The notes beneath the pieces were generated by a model. It searched no databases, was not told the origin of the DNA, and worked only from the letters and a program-made list of their open reading frames with translations. Made by a program: the position numbers and the translations under genes. Positions 53,641 through 64,000 of a stretch of DNA of 64,000 bases are shown one piece after another. How positions within the stretch are numbered: position 1 is the stretch's first letter; each line of letters starts with the position of its first letter. Source of the DNA: Raffaelea ambrosiae (taxonomy: Eukaryota > Ascomycota > Sordariomycetes > Ophiostomatales > Ophiostomataceae); NCBI GenBank assembly GCA_002778195.1, contig PCDI01000003.1, positions 186,001-250,000 on the forward strand. The letters are read 5' to 3'.

Positions 53641-55171
53641 ATGGCATCCAATATGGGGCGCTGGCAGGTTGTGCTGGCTGTTTGGCTCTTCTCCATGCTC
53701 CGCATGGCCGCCTCCGCGCCCATCAAAGAAAGACAATGCGAGCTGGCGCGTTACAGAGTGCAGCCGCGCGTGTTCGTGCTGACCGACATCAGCAATGAGC
53801 CGGACGACCAGATGTCGTTGGTGCGGCTCTTGACCTATGCCAACGAGCTGGACATTCGCGGCATCGCGGCCGTCACGTCAAACTGGAAGAACGACTCGGT
53901 CGATCTCACGACCCTGCAAGAGGTCATCAGAAATGGCTACGCCAATGTGACGAAGAACCTGAACGCACACGTCCCGGCGGCTGCTGCCTATCCATCGGCC
54001 TCGACGCTGCTGCGCCGCACCCACTCCGGCCATCCGGTCTATGGCCTGGCGGCGCTGGAGCAGCCGCTCAGTGGTGCAGCCAAGGCACTGATCGCAGCCG
54101 CGGACGAGGCCACGCCCGCGCACCCGCTGTGGGTGACGGCCTGGGGCGGCGCCAACGTGCTGGCGGAGGTGCTGCAGCACGTCAGCCGCACGCGGTCCCC
54201 CGCGGCCGCCGAGGCCTTTGTGCAGAAGCTGCGGGTGTACGCCATTTCCGACCAGGACAATGCCGGTCCCTGGATCCGGGACCGCTACCCGCAGCTGCTG
54301 TACATTGTCTCCCTGCACGGCTTCAGCGAGTACACGCAGGCGACGTGGAACGGCATCTCGGGCGAGCTGTACCGCCATTTCGACGCGGGCGGCCCCAACT
54401 CGACCCTGGTGTCCAACGACTGGCTGCAGACGCACATCCGCATTGGCGACCTCGGCCAATACTACCCCACGTACGCGTTCATCATGGAGGGGGACACGCC
54501 GTCGTTCCTGCCGTTGATTCCCAACGGCCTCGGCGCCACCGAGCATCCCGAGTGGGGCAGCTGGGGCGGCCGCTACGTCCTGGCCGATGCGTCGGGCCAG
54601 ACGCGCGTCTACGGCAATGCCCCCGACTGGGTGCAGGGCGCCAACGGCGCGTTCTTCCTCAGCACGTTTGCCACGATCTGGCGGTGGCGCGAGGCCTACC
54701 AGTTCGACTTTGCCACGCGCATGCAGTGGACCGTCCAGAGTCGGTACCAGGAGGCCAACCACGCGCCCGTGGCCATTGTGAACGATACGTGCGGGCCAGC
54801 CCCCCTGGAGCTCTCCTACCAGCAGGGCGACTCGGTCGTCCTCGATGCGTCCGCGAGCTGGGACCCCGACGGCGACGCGTTGGCCTTTGACTGGCTTTAC
54901 TACCGGTCAGTCACCGAGAGACTGGAAGGCAGCATTGCCGCTACCAGCGAAGCCGTCACCATCTCCAACATCAGCCCGAGTGGAAGCGTGGTCAAGGTGA
55001 CCCCCGAAACCAACGCAGTAGGTGCAGACAAGACAACGTATTCTTGCCATTCTAGGACCAATATACAAGCTAATACAGACACAGACCCTGCACATTATTC
55101 TATCCCTGCGGGACAAGCGTGCGCTGTCGGAGACGACGTATCGTCGTGTCATCCTGTACCCCACAGCTTAA
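53641..55171 (+). CDS. Secreted DUF1593 (Sde182 nucleoside-hydrolase-like) protein
   Basis: Two exons (53641-55017, 55085-55171) encode 487 aa. A signal peptide precedes RQCELARYRVQPRVFVLTDISNEPDDQMSLVRLL; the DxxNEPDDQxS block mimics the Asp-rich ribose/calcium site of nucleoside hydrolases. Other family landmarks are AAVTSNW, WVTAWGGANVLAE, YAISDQDNAGPWIRDRYP, and HPEWGSWGGRY. A C-terminal immunoglobulin-like module starts near residue 400 (VVLDASASWDPDGDALAFDW), and its last strand is supplied by exon 2 (TLHIILSLRDKRALSE). Without splicing the frame runs on to 55263, but the tail loses consensus. These proteins are often annotated as cellulose-binding; the substrate is unproven and extracellular glycan or nucleoside hydrolysis is an inference. 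Confidence 0.88.
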
Positions 55172-57294
55172 ACGTGTTGTGGGAACTGTCAGCGGCACAG
55201 ACCAACGTATCCAGAACGAGAGCTGGTCCATGCCGAGCAGCGAGGGCAGGATCTACTGATTAGGAGGAGGGAGCCCAATTGTCACCATGACATGAGGCGT
55301 GCGCAGGGAGAGGACTAGCCCGCGCACAGGGATAGGATAACAGAACAGCCATGCCTTGCACCTTGTTGTGCACCTTTTTATTAGCGTATACCCCCCGCTT
55401 CCTTCGCTTCTTTTCACGATTTTCATGTTGTTGCTAGACAGCAATAAAAGCCCCTGCAAAGTCTTTTCTATCACGCCGCATTAGATCGTGACCTTTCGGT
55501 ATCGTCACTAGTTTTTGCTCCTCCTCTTGCCGGCTAATGCTTTCCGGTATTCAGAGGAGGGAGTACGAAGAGCCCCTTCTGACCTGCCTGTAGGTCGGGG
55601 GGCTGTTTGGTGGGTGGTTTGTTTCCCCGTTCTGCTTTCGATGCCATGTAAGAGACCACACCACCTTGTTCTTTTCGTTGTATTGCCGGAAGTTGAGCGT
55701 CTCGGCCGAGCGTGCTTTTCTGTGGACCGATGGGGCCATTTAAGTGGCGATTTGTCGTAGTTTGCCATCAGCAAATAAGTGAGGACGAAGACTTGAGATT
55801 TGCAAAAGTGTGCAGTTGCTGTTGCTACCACGCGACGGCAAATCCTCTGTAAAATGGTAGGCTGATGTGCGGTGATCATGACCTTATGTGGGGTAGGCGT
55901 CTCGCATTGCCGCACTGGGAGGAACCATGTAACTCAGGTTCTGGTGCTTCAAGTTGCCGAATCTGGACAGTTGAATCTGTTGTTTGGGCCCCGGTCGTTG
56001 CATTCACTGTGAGCAAACCCTGTCTGGCAAATCGTGACATTGGTTTTCATGTGTGGGGTGGGCCCTCGACTCTGTGCTTGGCGTGCAAATGGCAAAACTG
56101 CACCTCCATGTTATCAAAGACGCTAGCAACGACCCCATGGGCGTCGGCTAAGTCGGCCCGACGCTCCAGCCGAGCAAATTGCGGGCATGAATTATTCGAC
56201 TTGTGTATTCACCAAGTGGATGAAGACCAAAGGTGTGCAGAAACAAAGCAAACTGCAAGTACTATTGAAACATGTTGATCCGCGTAGAAATGCCGCTGAG
56301 AAAAAGCTGGGGGTTTGGTTTACTGGAGACGGAAGCATCCGCAGCCAAGCTAAGACACTCCAAAAAGCTACGAGGTATAAGCGTTTGGGGTATCTTGGCT
56401 GTGGTGGGAGGAAACAGTGGGCTGGGCGAAGGGCCCTAAAAGATACATAGTAGACTGGTTGTGCTATTATGCGGAGGCTAACTTGTTTGAATTTCTTAGC
56501 TTCTGACATCCCCCCAGTAGCATAGAGGGACTTCTAGGCTATGTAGACAAGCTATTGAGCGGTGGGGCCACAGCGCCTCGTCAAAGCTCCATGCCCCAAA
56601 GCATATAAATCCGACTTAGAGCGAGAGACGTGAGGGATGTGGTCATCCGGTCCTAGTCCTATTCCAAAGAAGACTGCGCACTGGCGGGCAAACCACTCAC
56701 TTCTGTCCTAATGAGAAAGGGATTGTACAGGTCTGGAATATCGTGGGTGGAAATGGACGAAACAGGGGAGAGGGCGCAGGGCTTTAAATGAGAGACTGTG
56801 GGTGCTGTCTTTTGGAGAATTTTGTGCTGATATTTCCTAGCTTCTGTGGTCCTCCCCGCGATATTCCCTAGCTTTTGTCTGCCTCCCCGCAACAGGGAGA
56901 AGTCCCGCAAGCGAGCTACGAGCATGACTAGGCTACTTCGTTGTGGGGCTTGACCGCCCCCATCACTGGCTATCTGGCATACGAGTTAGAGACTCAGGAG
57001 AACCTCTTGGGGGTTCGCGACGTCCAATGGAGATGTCAGGCTGATGTCTCCGGGACTATTTGGACGTGGACCGCGGGCACTCCGAACTTGGTCAGTTTTT
57101 CTCTGGGCCGTTGAAACGGGATCCAGATTCCAAAATTAAAGTTTTCTTAGTTCCGGGGAATAAAATGCCGTATTAGTCGCACAACGCGGGGTGTACTTCG
57201 AGGCGATTCAAGTTCCGGCAAGTTCAATGACGGAGTGTGGTGGAGAAGTCTACAAATTTCATATTCTGGCATTAGCAACCACCAAAGGAATACT
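55172..57294. other. Accessory-looking intergenic DNA
   Basis: About 2.1 kb without a supportable gene. It holds hairpin-repeat copy A and, near 56820-56895, two imperfect copies of a phrase with CCTAGCTTYTGT...CCTCCCCGC. Frames are short and lack motifs. Confidence 0.45.
55424..55645 (+). repeat. Dispersed hairpin-forming repeat, copy A
   Basis: About 220 bases resemble 62650-62890 in the same orientation. The best-matching core includes TTTCNGTATCGT, TTGCTCCTCCTC and CCTGTAG. The centre (55517-55563) can fold into a stem of CTCCTCCTC with GAGGAGGGAG, topped by TGCCGG/CCGGTA. Confidence 0.65.
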
Positions 57295-57830
57295 TGAGTC
57301 AGTTCAGCGTCCACTACGACACCTTCACTATTCAGTTTACAGGGAAAGACGGCGATGGTGACCGGAGGAACAAGGGGCATCGGCCAGGGAATCTCTGTTG
57401 GCCTCGCGGAAGCAGGTGCCGACATCATCCTCATCCAGGCAAGGCTCGCCTCGTTCCAGCTGTGCCAGTCCACGGGACGCTACTGGATTGACAACCACCA
57501 AAAGGGCAAGATTGCAACACCGCGAGTCTTGCCACGTTTACGGGGACCGCCAATTCGGTGTGGTAGCTGACTAAGGCGCTGAGCAACAAGGGCATCCATG
57601 TCAATGCGATTGCGCGATTGCGGCCGGTCTGTGGCGACGGACATGAACATTGACACGCGCCTCGAGGGGGGCCCGGGGCACCTCAAGTCGCTGGCCGACC
57701 GCACCCCGATGGGCCGCTGGGGGGATCCTGACGACTTCAAGGGGCCAGCCGTATTTCTGTGCAGCCCAGCCAGTGACTACGTGACGGGGGACATACTTTG
57801 TACTGATGGTGGGTGCAAGGTGCCCGTTTT
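57295..57830 (+). pseudogene. Decayed short-chain dehydrogenase (SDR) gene
   Basis: The head is good SDR: LQGKTAMVTGGTRGIGQG then GLAEAGADIILIQ, with the TGxxxGIG cofactor motif. The tail is equally good: DRTPMGRWGDPDDF, AVFLCSPASDYVTGD and CTDGG. Between them the frame breaks repeatedly. One frame gives SLATFTGTANSVW, a stop, LTKALSNKGIHVNAIA, then a shift into VATDMNIDTRL. The stretch that should contain the catalytic Tyr-x-x-x-Lys is deleted, as is much of the region after the first 30 residues. It resembles 2-deoxy-D-gluconate 3-dehydrogenase-type SDRs. The gene is therefore non-functional in this strain, unless the assembly is wrong here. It lies directly downstream (3') of an intact Zn2Cys6 regulator on the other strand. 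Confidence 0.75.
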
Positions 57831-58001
57831 CGTGTCTTTTTTTTCATTTTCATTTTTTTCTTCTTCACTGATGACTTTACTGTTGGGTGGCGGCTTCTTG
57901 GCTCGGGTGATGATCTATTCGTTCATTGCAAAACAAATCCATACAGCAGATGTGAAGCGACGTGTTCGGGTTTGTTCTCCGGACAGGACTGTTGCCTACA
58001 A

Positions 58002-60923
58002 CTACCGGGAATTGGCCGAAACAGACACCTCGTCTTCGCTCCGGCGCGACAGGGTTCGCTTCTTCCGTCCCACTGCCGGCCGTGTCATGGTCGGCCCGCG
58101 TCGTTTGGACCCCGTCGCCGCCAGAAGCTCGGCCTGCCACTTGCGCTTGATGGCCAGCAGCATCTCCAGCGTGCGCGCCGCGTTCTGGAACACGTGGCCC
58201 AGCTCGGCCAGGGCCTTGCAGCAGGTGTCCAGGTGGGAGGCAATGCTGGTGCGGCTCTTGCTGGCGCCACCTGGCGCGTCGTGCCCGCTGTGCTCGGGGT
58301 CGGCCAGCGGACTCGCCACCGATGCAAACACCAGGATGATGGACACGGAGAAGATGATGCTGACCATGTCGACGTTGGCGTAGCGCAGCGTGCAGGTGCT
58401 GCGGTAGATGCGCAGCAGCGTGGACACGGCGACGGCACTGTCGATGCAGACTCTGCGGGCATGGAGGTAGTAGTCCCGGTCGGGGGAGGGGGCAAAGGAG
58501 CGGGCGCCCTGGCGCGAAATGAAGGGCCGGTAGATGTAGATGAGGGACTGGTAGTATTTCATGCTGCAAGAGGTGAGTGAGTGGCGACCGGAAGACCGGA
58601 AAACCGGAAGACTGGGAGACGGGGAGAATGAGGGGGGACTGCCTACTGCAATACGAGAACATGCGGAAGATAGAGTTTGCCTTCCTGGTCCCGATCCACT
58701 TGGAGTTCTGGAGGGAGGTCGTGCTGCCAACCCTCCAGCCGCGCAATGGTGCTCTGGACGAAGGCCTGTAACGACTTGTTGTCGACGTCGTGTCGGTCGT
58801 ATCTATGTTCTGTTAGTCCCGGAGAAGGAACAAATGAAAAGAAGTTTTTTGGGGGTTTTTTTTTTTCGTTTGGCGTTCTTCTTTTCGCCTTGCCAAGGGA
58901 CCAGAATTGCTGTGCTTACAAGACGTGGCAAAACGAGCCCATGACCTCGCACAGCAGCACCCATTGCCGGGAGACCAGCTCGATGGGGTCGCGGAGCGCG
59001 TGGATGGGCGCGGCGGCCTGGCACAGGCCGTAGGGCACCCACTCCGTCGTCTTGGTCGCGTAGGAGACGCAGCGCTCGGCCGGCTTCTGCACCTGCACCT
59101 CGGCCGTGTTGATGTGGAACGGCGGCCGGCCCAGGTAGAAGCCCCACAGCTGGTCGACGACAAAGCTGCCCCAGAACGCCACCTTGCGCACCGCCGCCTC
59201 CTGCGCGCTCACCCGCCCGCGGGCAATGTACGGCGCCATGTCCATGTGCAGGCCCAGGTCGAACGACAGCCGCATCGACATGCCGCTGTACAGCCACCCG
59301 CGCGCGTCGCGCGTCCGCGCGGCCTCCAGGCTGCTGAGCACGGCCAGCGCCTGCACCGTGGCCACGCGCGGGCTGTCCAGCTCGACGTCGAGCCAGATCT
59401 TGGCGCGCTGCAAGAAGAAGTCGGACAGGGGCGCCGGCAGGTCGGGGCGGCACCGGGCGTCATAGAGCGCGCCAAACGCGCAACTGTGGGGGGAAGAACC
59501 CCTTGTTAGTATCGTGAAGACGAGACAAGGACGTGCGAGAGGGGGGTTCGGCCTTCGCCTACATGGTGTTCATCAGCGTCTCCGAGTAAAAGGTGCTGTC
59601 GCCGCAGCCGCGGTTGTACCGCGCCTGCTCGAGCTCGTACATGTCCCTGTCGACGACGTGGAAGCTGGGGTTCTGCCACGCAAAGTACAGGCGCGTCAGG
59701 TGCTGCACCAGCGCCGGGCTGGGCGTGTGGCCGAGCCCGGCCTCCTCGAGCATCGCCTGGCCGCGCTGGCGGGCGCTGTCGGCTTCCCGGTCGCGCCGGT
59801 GGTGGTCGAGCGGCGCCGTGTCGTCCAGCAAGGTCAGGTTCGACGTGGCCCCGTAATAGCGCAGCTCGCCGTCTTCCAAGAGGTGCAGGGCGCCCATGCG
59901 ATCCGACACTTGGTTGACCACGTCGTCTTCTTCCTCGTCTTCGCCTTGATCGCCCGACTCGTCGCCGGATCCATCTCCGTGTGCGTCGATCTGGGTTCCC
60001 ATGGGTGGGAGCAGAGGCACCGGTGCCGGCATCTGCGGAGAAAGAGGAGGCGGAGGAGGAGGAGGAGGAGGGGGCATGCCACAGTCAAGGTTCGGATAGG
60101 CAGGACATGGTGAGTGCATCTGGTCCCAGCCATATGCGGCTGGATCCAGCGGAAGTGTAGTGGTCTGGGAGAGGTCGATGGACCAGTCGGGGAAGTCCAC
60201 ATTGTCCATGCTGAAGTCCGTCATGCCGTCGAGGTCCACCGCGGGAGGCGCCGCAGCCGGGGGGGCACCGTTTCCGTGGGAGACATCATACGGCGTATCG
60301 TCTGGGCTGCTGCTGTTGGGCTCCGGCGTCAAACCGGCGTCGGTCTGTGCCTGGTCTTTGAATGCATCCCGAGGAGCAGCCCCCGGCATAATTTCTCCGC
60401 TTGGCGCTCCACTCTGTTCTCCGCCCAAGTCGGCGGGCGGCATCATTGTCGTGGTTGTGCAAAGACTGTCTCCTGTGCGGTCATCACCGGACAAGCGTCG
60501 TCCTGGTGAAGTCGCCAGCATGTCCGCCATTCTCCGGAGCATCAGCGCATCATCGTCCTCCACAGGTGGTGGGATGACCAGTCCGTTGGCTTTTATCAAG
60601 TCCTCGAGCTGGCCGACACGTCGCGAGAAAACCTCGATCGTTTTTCGTACAGACAGTCTGGCGACGGTGTATTAGTTATCGATTGTATTCGCTAAGAGAT
60701 GCCGTCGTTGTACCTCACTTTCTCTTGTCTGCACCATGCTTGTACAGACACGCCTTCTTCCTAGTCGTGCAATTTCCACACCGGGGGTGTGCTCCATCGC
60801 ACTGCGCTCAATAGTCAGCACTGTCGCCATACCGTAATCCGAACAGGAGAGGCTTACTTTGATCTTGCTCTCTCGGCAAGACGTGCATGCTGTCGTGATG
60901 TGTTTTCGAGGCATTTGTGCCAT
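58002..60923 (-). CDS. Zn2Cys6 transcription factor (large, 841 aa)
   Basis: Six exons (60923-60858, 60801-60719, 60657-59563, 59483-58920, 58802-58647, 58563-58002) join in frame. The zinc cluster spans intron 1: ACTSCRESKIK-CDGAHPRCGNCTTRKKAC. A linker helix follows (IEVFSRRVGQLEDLIKANG). A long acidic/Pro-rich region includes a run of ten Pro and a Glu/Asp-rich patch near residues 250-260. The fungal TF domain begins near LVQHLTRLYFAWQNPSFHVVDRDMY and carries ARGWLYSGMSMRLSFDLGLHMDM and WGSFVVDQLWGFYLGRPP, in the style of XlnR/related regulators. The C-terminus contains the predicted hydrophobic segment VSIIFSVSIILVFASV. Intact throughout. Its 3' neighbour is the decayed SDR gene; the gene to its right encodes a CMD-like protein. 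Confidence 0.9.
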
Positions 60924-61554
60924 GTGTCATGCCCAAGGCAGCCCGTTCTTCGAATCTTGGCTTCCTCGATCCTTTCTTCTTTTAGTTTCCGTTCTTGTGG
61001 TTCCTTGCTGTGTCGGCTGCCATTGTCGACTCCGAACGCGCAGCAGTAAACCGAGGAACTTGTCTTGGCAAATGGGGGGATGATACGACATCCGCACAAG
61101 GCGGCGTCGAACCCGCTCTAACCATCCTTGTCAAGCCGGTGGACCGGAAAAAAAAAATACTAAAATAAATAAAAACCCCCAACTCCAAGTGCCGGAAGGA
61201 TACTCGCGCGGAGTGCGGGGAGGATGACCCGAGTCCAGTGTGGAGATGAAATTATGAGGGTGGCGCGAAGGGGGGATCTCCAGGGCAAAAGCAAGCTTTC
61301 CTCAGCGACGCCTCCGCCGTTCAGAAGACACACTATCGGGACGTAGGGCCGTGGCAGTGATTTGCCCCGGCTCACCGAACGATAGGAAACTCTGGTGGCC
61401 GAACCATGAAGACATATTCGAGTTCTATCGTGGATCTCTGACAGTGGCGAGTCCCATAGCAGTGGAGGCTCTGACCTGTTTAGCGGACGTTGCTTTCCGC
61501 GGAAGAAATCATGATACCATTCGTCTGTGCCTGTCTTCCTGGCAGGACTCTACT
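60924..61554. other. Intergenic, promoter of the large Zn2Cys6 gene
   Basis: About 0.63 kb between two minus-strand genes. No additional feature is recognised. Confidence 0.5.
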
Positions 61555-62130
61555 CTACGGATGCGTCACATCTGTCCGCAACCACTCCTCTCTGGGTGTA
61601 TTGTTCATCTCCCCTACGTCCAACGCTGCGAGAAACCGGCTTGTGCAATTGTAAGCGGCGATGAGCAGTGTCAACTCCACCATCTCCTTCTCATCGAAGC
61701 ACCTTCGCACTCTTCCCCACACTAGCTCGTCGACCTTGACACTCTTGGTCATGGCTTCTGCGTATGCGCAGACGGCACCCAGACGCTCGTCCATGCCGTT
61801 CCCGGATCCGTCAATGATCCCCTGTAGACCTTCAGAAGTGACCCCAGCCTCCAATGCCAGAGGTGCGTGGTGGACCCATTCGTAGGCGGCGTCTGTGACG
61901 ACGGCGACCCGGCAGATGGCTACTTCTCGTACATCCGCGGCCAGCGACGTCCGTGTGCGGAGGTTGCCATAGAACGTGTTCCATCCCGAGGCCGAAATGG
62001 GCGAGTGCAAAAGAGCGAGGTCGAGCGAAGTGAGACCCCGTGGGCGGCGGCGTTCGATGATGGCATCGACAGTAGCTTCGTCCTCGGACGATGTGGTGGG
62101 TGGCGGATTCGCGGTGTACGGGAGACGCAT
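61555..62130 (-). CDS. Carboxymuconolactone decarboxylase (CMD)-like protein
   Basis: A single exon of 191 aa beginning MRLPYTANPPPTTSSEDE. The central part LRTRTSLAADVREVAICRVAVV followed by DAAYEWVHHAPLALEAGVT is the usual helix pair of fungal CMD/AhpD-superfamily proteins, with the Glu, Cys and His positions that form the active site. The C-terminal helix ELTLLIAAYNCTSRFLAALDV also fits. The CxxC pair of AhpD peroxidase reductases is absent, so a decarboxylase-like or unknown small-molecule role is more likely than thiol redox. Cytosolic; no targeting signal. Length is normal for this family. Confidence 0.85.
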   Translation of the reverse strand: MRLPYTANPPPTTSSEDEATVDAIIERRRPRGLTSLDLALLHSPISASGWNTFYGNLRTRTSLAADVREVAICRVAVVTDAAYEWVHHAPLALEAGVTSEGLQGIIDGSGNGMDERLGAVCAYAEAMTKSVKVDELVWGRVRRCFDEKEMVELTLLIAAYNCTSRFLAALDVGEMNNTPREEWLRTDVTHP

Positions 62131-62912
62131 GGTTCAAGCGGCACGTTCAACTTGTTTATATATATATATATATTTGCGGTATCTGCGGCACTTAGCTGGT
62201 GCTATTTTGAAACGTGGTGGTAATGAGCAAGTGTAGATGGAGGGAAAATAGAATTACTGCATTTGCACCAACAACTGGCAGGCGGACAATACATATATGC
62301 AGAATTTGGGGTAGAACGCGACCCTTGTCTTGTTTTAGTCGCTTGGAATTGTGGCCGGATCCCATGACGAACTTGTCACCTGCATTATCCTAGAACACTG
62401 CAATCTGAGCATCTGGCATATCTCGACAGCATGCAACTTGACATACAACTTGGCGTTTACATAGTCCATATCCAATGTTTCCAGGTCGTGAGTTAGGGGG
62501 TGTGCATGACGTCAAGAGAGCGACTAGGAGGACCAGTGCACTGACTGCATGTATATAATAAAGCATCGCGAAACACGTCTGTCGATGTGGGCTGCAGGCT
62601 TCTGTTTTTCTGCCATTAATCATTGCTTTTTCTTCTCCGTTGTTTTTCGCAGTTGTGTTGCAGATAGCCTCAACGAAGGCCCTTTAAGGCTCCTTTTTGT
62701 CGCGTTGGCTTCTGGTCACAGCCTTTCCGTATCGTTACCATCAGTTGCTCCTCCTCCTACCGACGAGTGCCTCCAGCACTAGGAGGAGGGGGCATTGTCC
62801 TCACCTATGAAGAGCCTCCGTTGGCCTACCTGTAGTGAGGGGGACGCTTTGATGGGCTGTTGTCTGGTTTCTGTGCTTTCAACGATAAGGATCGGTTTGC
62901 TTCCTTCGTGCC
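62131..62912. other. Intergenic with (TA)n and hairpin-repeat copy B
   Basis: About 0.78 kb upstream of the CMD-like gene. A (TA)n run lies at about 62157-62174, and hairpin-repeat copy B at about 62650-62890. No gene is supported. Confidence 0.5.
62650..62890 (+). repeat. Dispersed hairpin-forming repeat, copy B
   Basis: Similar to 55424-55645 in the same orientation. The central hairpin (62747-62793) pairs CTCCTCCTCCTA with TAGGAGGAGGGGG and adds a GTGC/GCAC inner stem. The inner stem differs in sequence from that of copy A while pairing is kept. Confidence 0.65.
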
Positions 62913-63242
62913 TCATAGCTCGTCTGTTTCTGTCTCCGTATTTGGCGCTTCGGGCACCTGTACGGCAAGAGCTTCATCGGCTGCTTTTGCATGTTCTGCT
63001 GCCCTGTCTCGCCCAAACAGCGCGGCCACCTGGGCCAAATACGCGTCGTTGTCGGCTACCTTTTTGGCCAGCACATCCTCGGCGTCCATGCGCCAAATGC
63101 GGAACAAAGAAGAACTCTCGCACAGGCTTTCAGCGACCGGTCGCCTGAGTTTCGTTATGTCCTGTAATGCAGGAAGAGTAGACTGTGTGCTATTTGCCGC
63201 ACAAAAAAGGTTTTGCAATTTGGGGAATGTGTGGTATTGCAT
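62913..63242 (-). CDS. Hypothetical small protein or gene tail
   Basis: An open frame of 109 aa starting MQYHTFPKLQNLF. The last 58 residues (from MDAEDVLAKKVADNDAYLAQ on) are Ala/Glu-rich and helical-looking, with codon use like real fungal genes; the first half is less convincing. It lies only 34 bases from the stop of the NmrA-like gene on the same strand. It could be an independent short gene, or the last exon of a gene whose other exons are lost. I do not recognise the family. Confidence 0.35.
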   Translation of the reverse strand: MQYHTFPKLQNLFCAANSTQSTLPALQDITKLRRPVAESLCESSSLFRIWRMDAEDVLAKKVADNDAYLAQVAALFGRDRAAEHAKAADEALAVQVPEAPNTETETDEL

Positions 63243-63276
63243 ACGATCTATCACTCTCCGCAAAGAGTCTATCTAT

Positions 63277-64000
63277 TTACTCATCGAGCAGTACCTGACG
63301 CAAAGTCACCTCCAATGGAACCGTCTTCCGTCCGAGAAGAGTCTCCAGAAGAGGGTCGACGACGGACAACTCTCCCCTTGCAAGGGCCGGGTAGGACGTG
63401 GCCCAGTCTGTGAGATAGTCCCTGGTAAACTTTCCACCTGCCTTGCCTTCCTTGGCTGCCAACTGTGTCTCAATGTACTCGGCTGGGCGCACAGTCTCGA
63501 GACGCAGAGCTGGCTTCCAGTCTAGAATGTTGCTGACAGTAGCTGCCACGTCGCGCAGCTCCACGGCCGTCGAACCGGACAGGAGAACCGTTTTCTGTGA
63601 ATATTCGTCGGGCGGTGCAACCAATATCCTTGCTGTGCCCTGGCCTAGGTCGTCGCGGCTCACAAACGCAATTTTGCCCTCGCCGCCGACAACGACCTGG
63701 CGGTCTGCGGCCGGGACGGACTCGAGAGCATCCTTGTCAAAGAGACCCAAGTACAGCGAGAAGCTCTCGCTGTAGATGCCCTCTCGAACAATGGTCCACG
63801 CGATGCCACTCTGCTTCAGATAGGCCTCTGTAGCAATGTGGGCCTGCATCACCGCGGCCTGGCTGTCGGTCGCAAACGCGAGACTGGTGTAGTAAATGTG
63901 CTGGATGCCCACCTCCTTGGCGACGTCGATGGCGTGCCTGTGTGCGGCCACGCGGATATCGTACGCGATGCTCGGATACGACACGATCAGCAGGGACGTC
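63277..64000 (-). CDS. NmrA-like NAD(P)-binding protein, 5' end outside the window
   Basis: The visible 240 codons run off the right edge. They contain AIDVAKEVGIQHIYYTSLAF, with the Tyr-Thr-Ser segment of atypical SDRs, then HIATEAYLKQSGIAWTIVREGIYSESF, typical of the NmrA/TMR (PF05368/PF13460) group, and KIAFVSRDDLGQGTARIL. The N-terminal GxxGxxG must lie beyond the window. These proteins bind NAD(P) as redox sensors or quinone/isoflavone-type reductases; which one applies here is unclear. The C-terminus (LPLEVTLRQVLLDE-like) ends normally at the stop near 63277. No damage is seen in the visible part. Confidence 0.85.
   Translation of the reverse strand, partial: TSLLIVSYPSIAYDIRVAAHRHAIDVAKEVGIQHIYYTSLAFATDSQAAVMQAHIATEAYLKQSGIAWTIVREGIYSESFSLYLGLFDKDALESVPAADRQVVVGGEGKIAFVSRDDLGQGTARILVAPPDEYSQKTVLLSGSTAVELRDVAATVSNILDWKPALRLETVRPAEYIETQLAAKEGKAGGKFTRDYLTDWATSYPALARGELSVVDPLLETLLGRKTVPLEVTLRQVLLDE

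Noticed and set aside
62157..62174. The (TA)n run as a promoter TATA box
   Set aside because: It is only about 30-45 nt upstream of the CMD-like ATG and is a simple dinucleotide repeat; a core promoter cannot be claimed from it.
1..64000. CRISPR arrays, tRNA or rRNA genes
   Set aside because: No regularly spaced direct repeats were seen, and no cloverleaf with A/B-box-like spacing or rRNA core sequence could be found by eye. The window is eukaryotic.

Overview
The window reads as GC-rich nuclear DNA of a filamentous ascomycete (Pezizomycotina, most likely a Sordariomycete). The evidence is short introns of about 50-160 nt with GTRNGY donors and CTRAC-YAG acceptors, several Zn2Cys6 regulators, a fungal-type CorA-like protein, many MFS permeases and secreted hydrolases, and no operons, CRISPR arrays or prokaryotic signals. 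Gene models were built by hand by joining reading frames at splice sites. Two assembly defects are visible: a 210-base N block at 13565-13774 inside the CorA-like gene, and single Ns in G or C homopolymers at 23908 and 47473.

Layout. 1-8408: chitinase 3' end, lumazine-binding-like protein, isochorismatase-family hydrolase, DUR3-type urea/Na+ symporter, secreted M28 aminopeptidase, and a small secreted chitin-binding/LPMO-like protein. 9336-9412: a short relic resembling the 3' end of a CorA gene. 9750-11533: sugar MFS permease. 13198-17668: CorA-like membrane protein of ten or more exons. 18745-23779: P450 and polytopic membrane protein transcribed divergently, then a secreted L-asparaginase. 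25031-33735: Dal5/ACS-type permease, class IV PLP aminotransferase, Zn2Cys6 regulator, and polyol (sorbitol/xylitol-type) dehydrogenase; the last two are divergent around a GGCGGNN minisatellite.

33737-39300 is the most unusual part. Two direct repeats of about 310-330 bp bracket a regulator that has lost its DNA-binding half, a small divergent kinase and unassigned coding-like scraps. The transition-rich differences between the repeat copies look like repeat-induced point mutation (RIP).

39546-55171: UNC93-type transporter, Zn2Cys6 regulator, NAD-dependent epimerase-like protein, secreted HNH nuclease, hexose permease and secreted DUF1593 (Sde182-like) protein. 55172-64000: accessory-looking DNA with two copies of a hairpin-forming dispersed repeat (about 55424 and 62650), a decayed SDR gene, an intact 841-aa Zn2Cys6 regulator beside it, a carboxymuconolactone-decarboxylase-like protein, and an NmrA-like gene cut by the window end.

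Functionally, many genes fit nutrient scavenging: nitrogen (urea symporter, asparaginase, aminopeptidase, ureide-type permease, amidase-like hydrolase) and carbon (sugar permeases, polyol dehydrogenase, chitin/polysaccharide enzymes). No PKS or NRPS backbone gene is present. I did not find a clearly new biological system; the repeat-flanked island and the dispersed hairpin element are the best leads.
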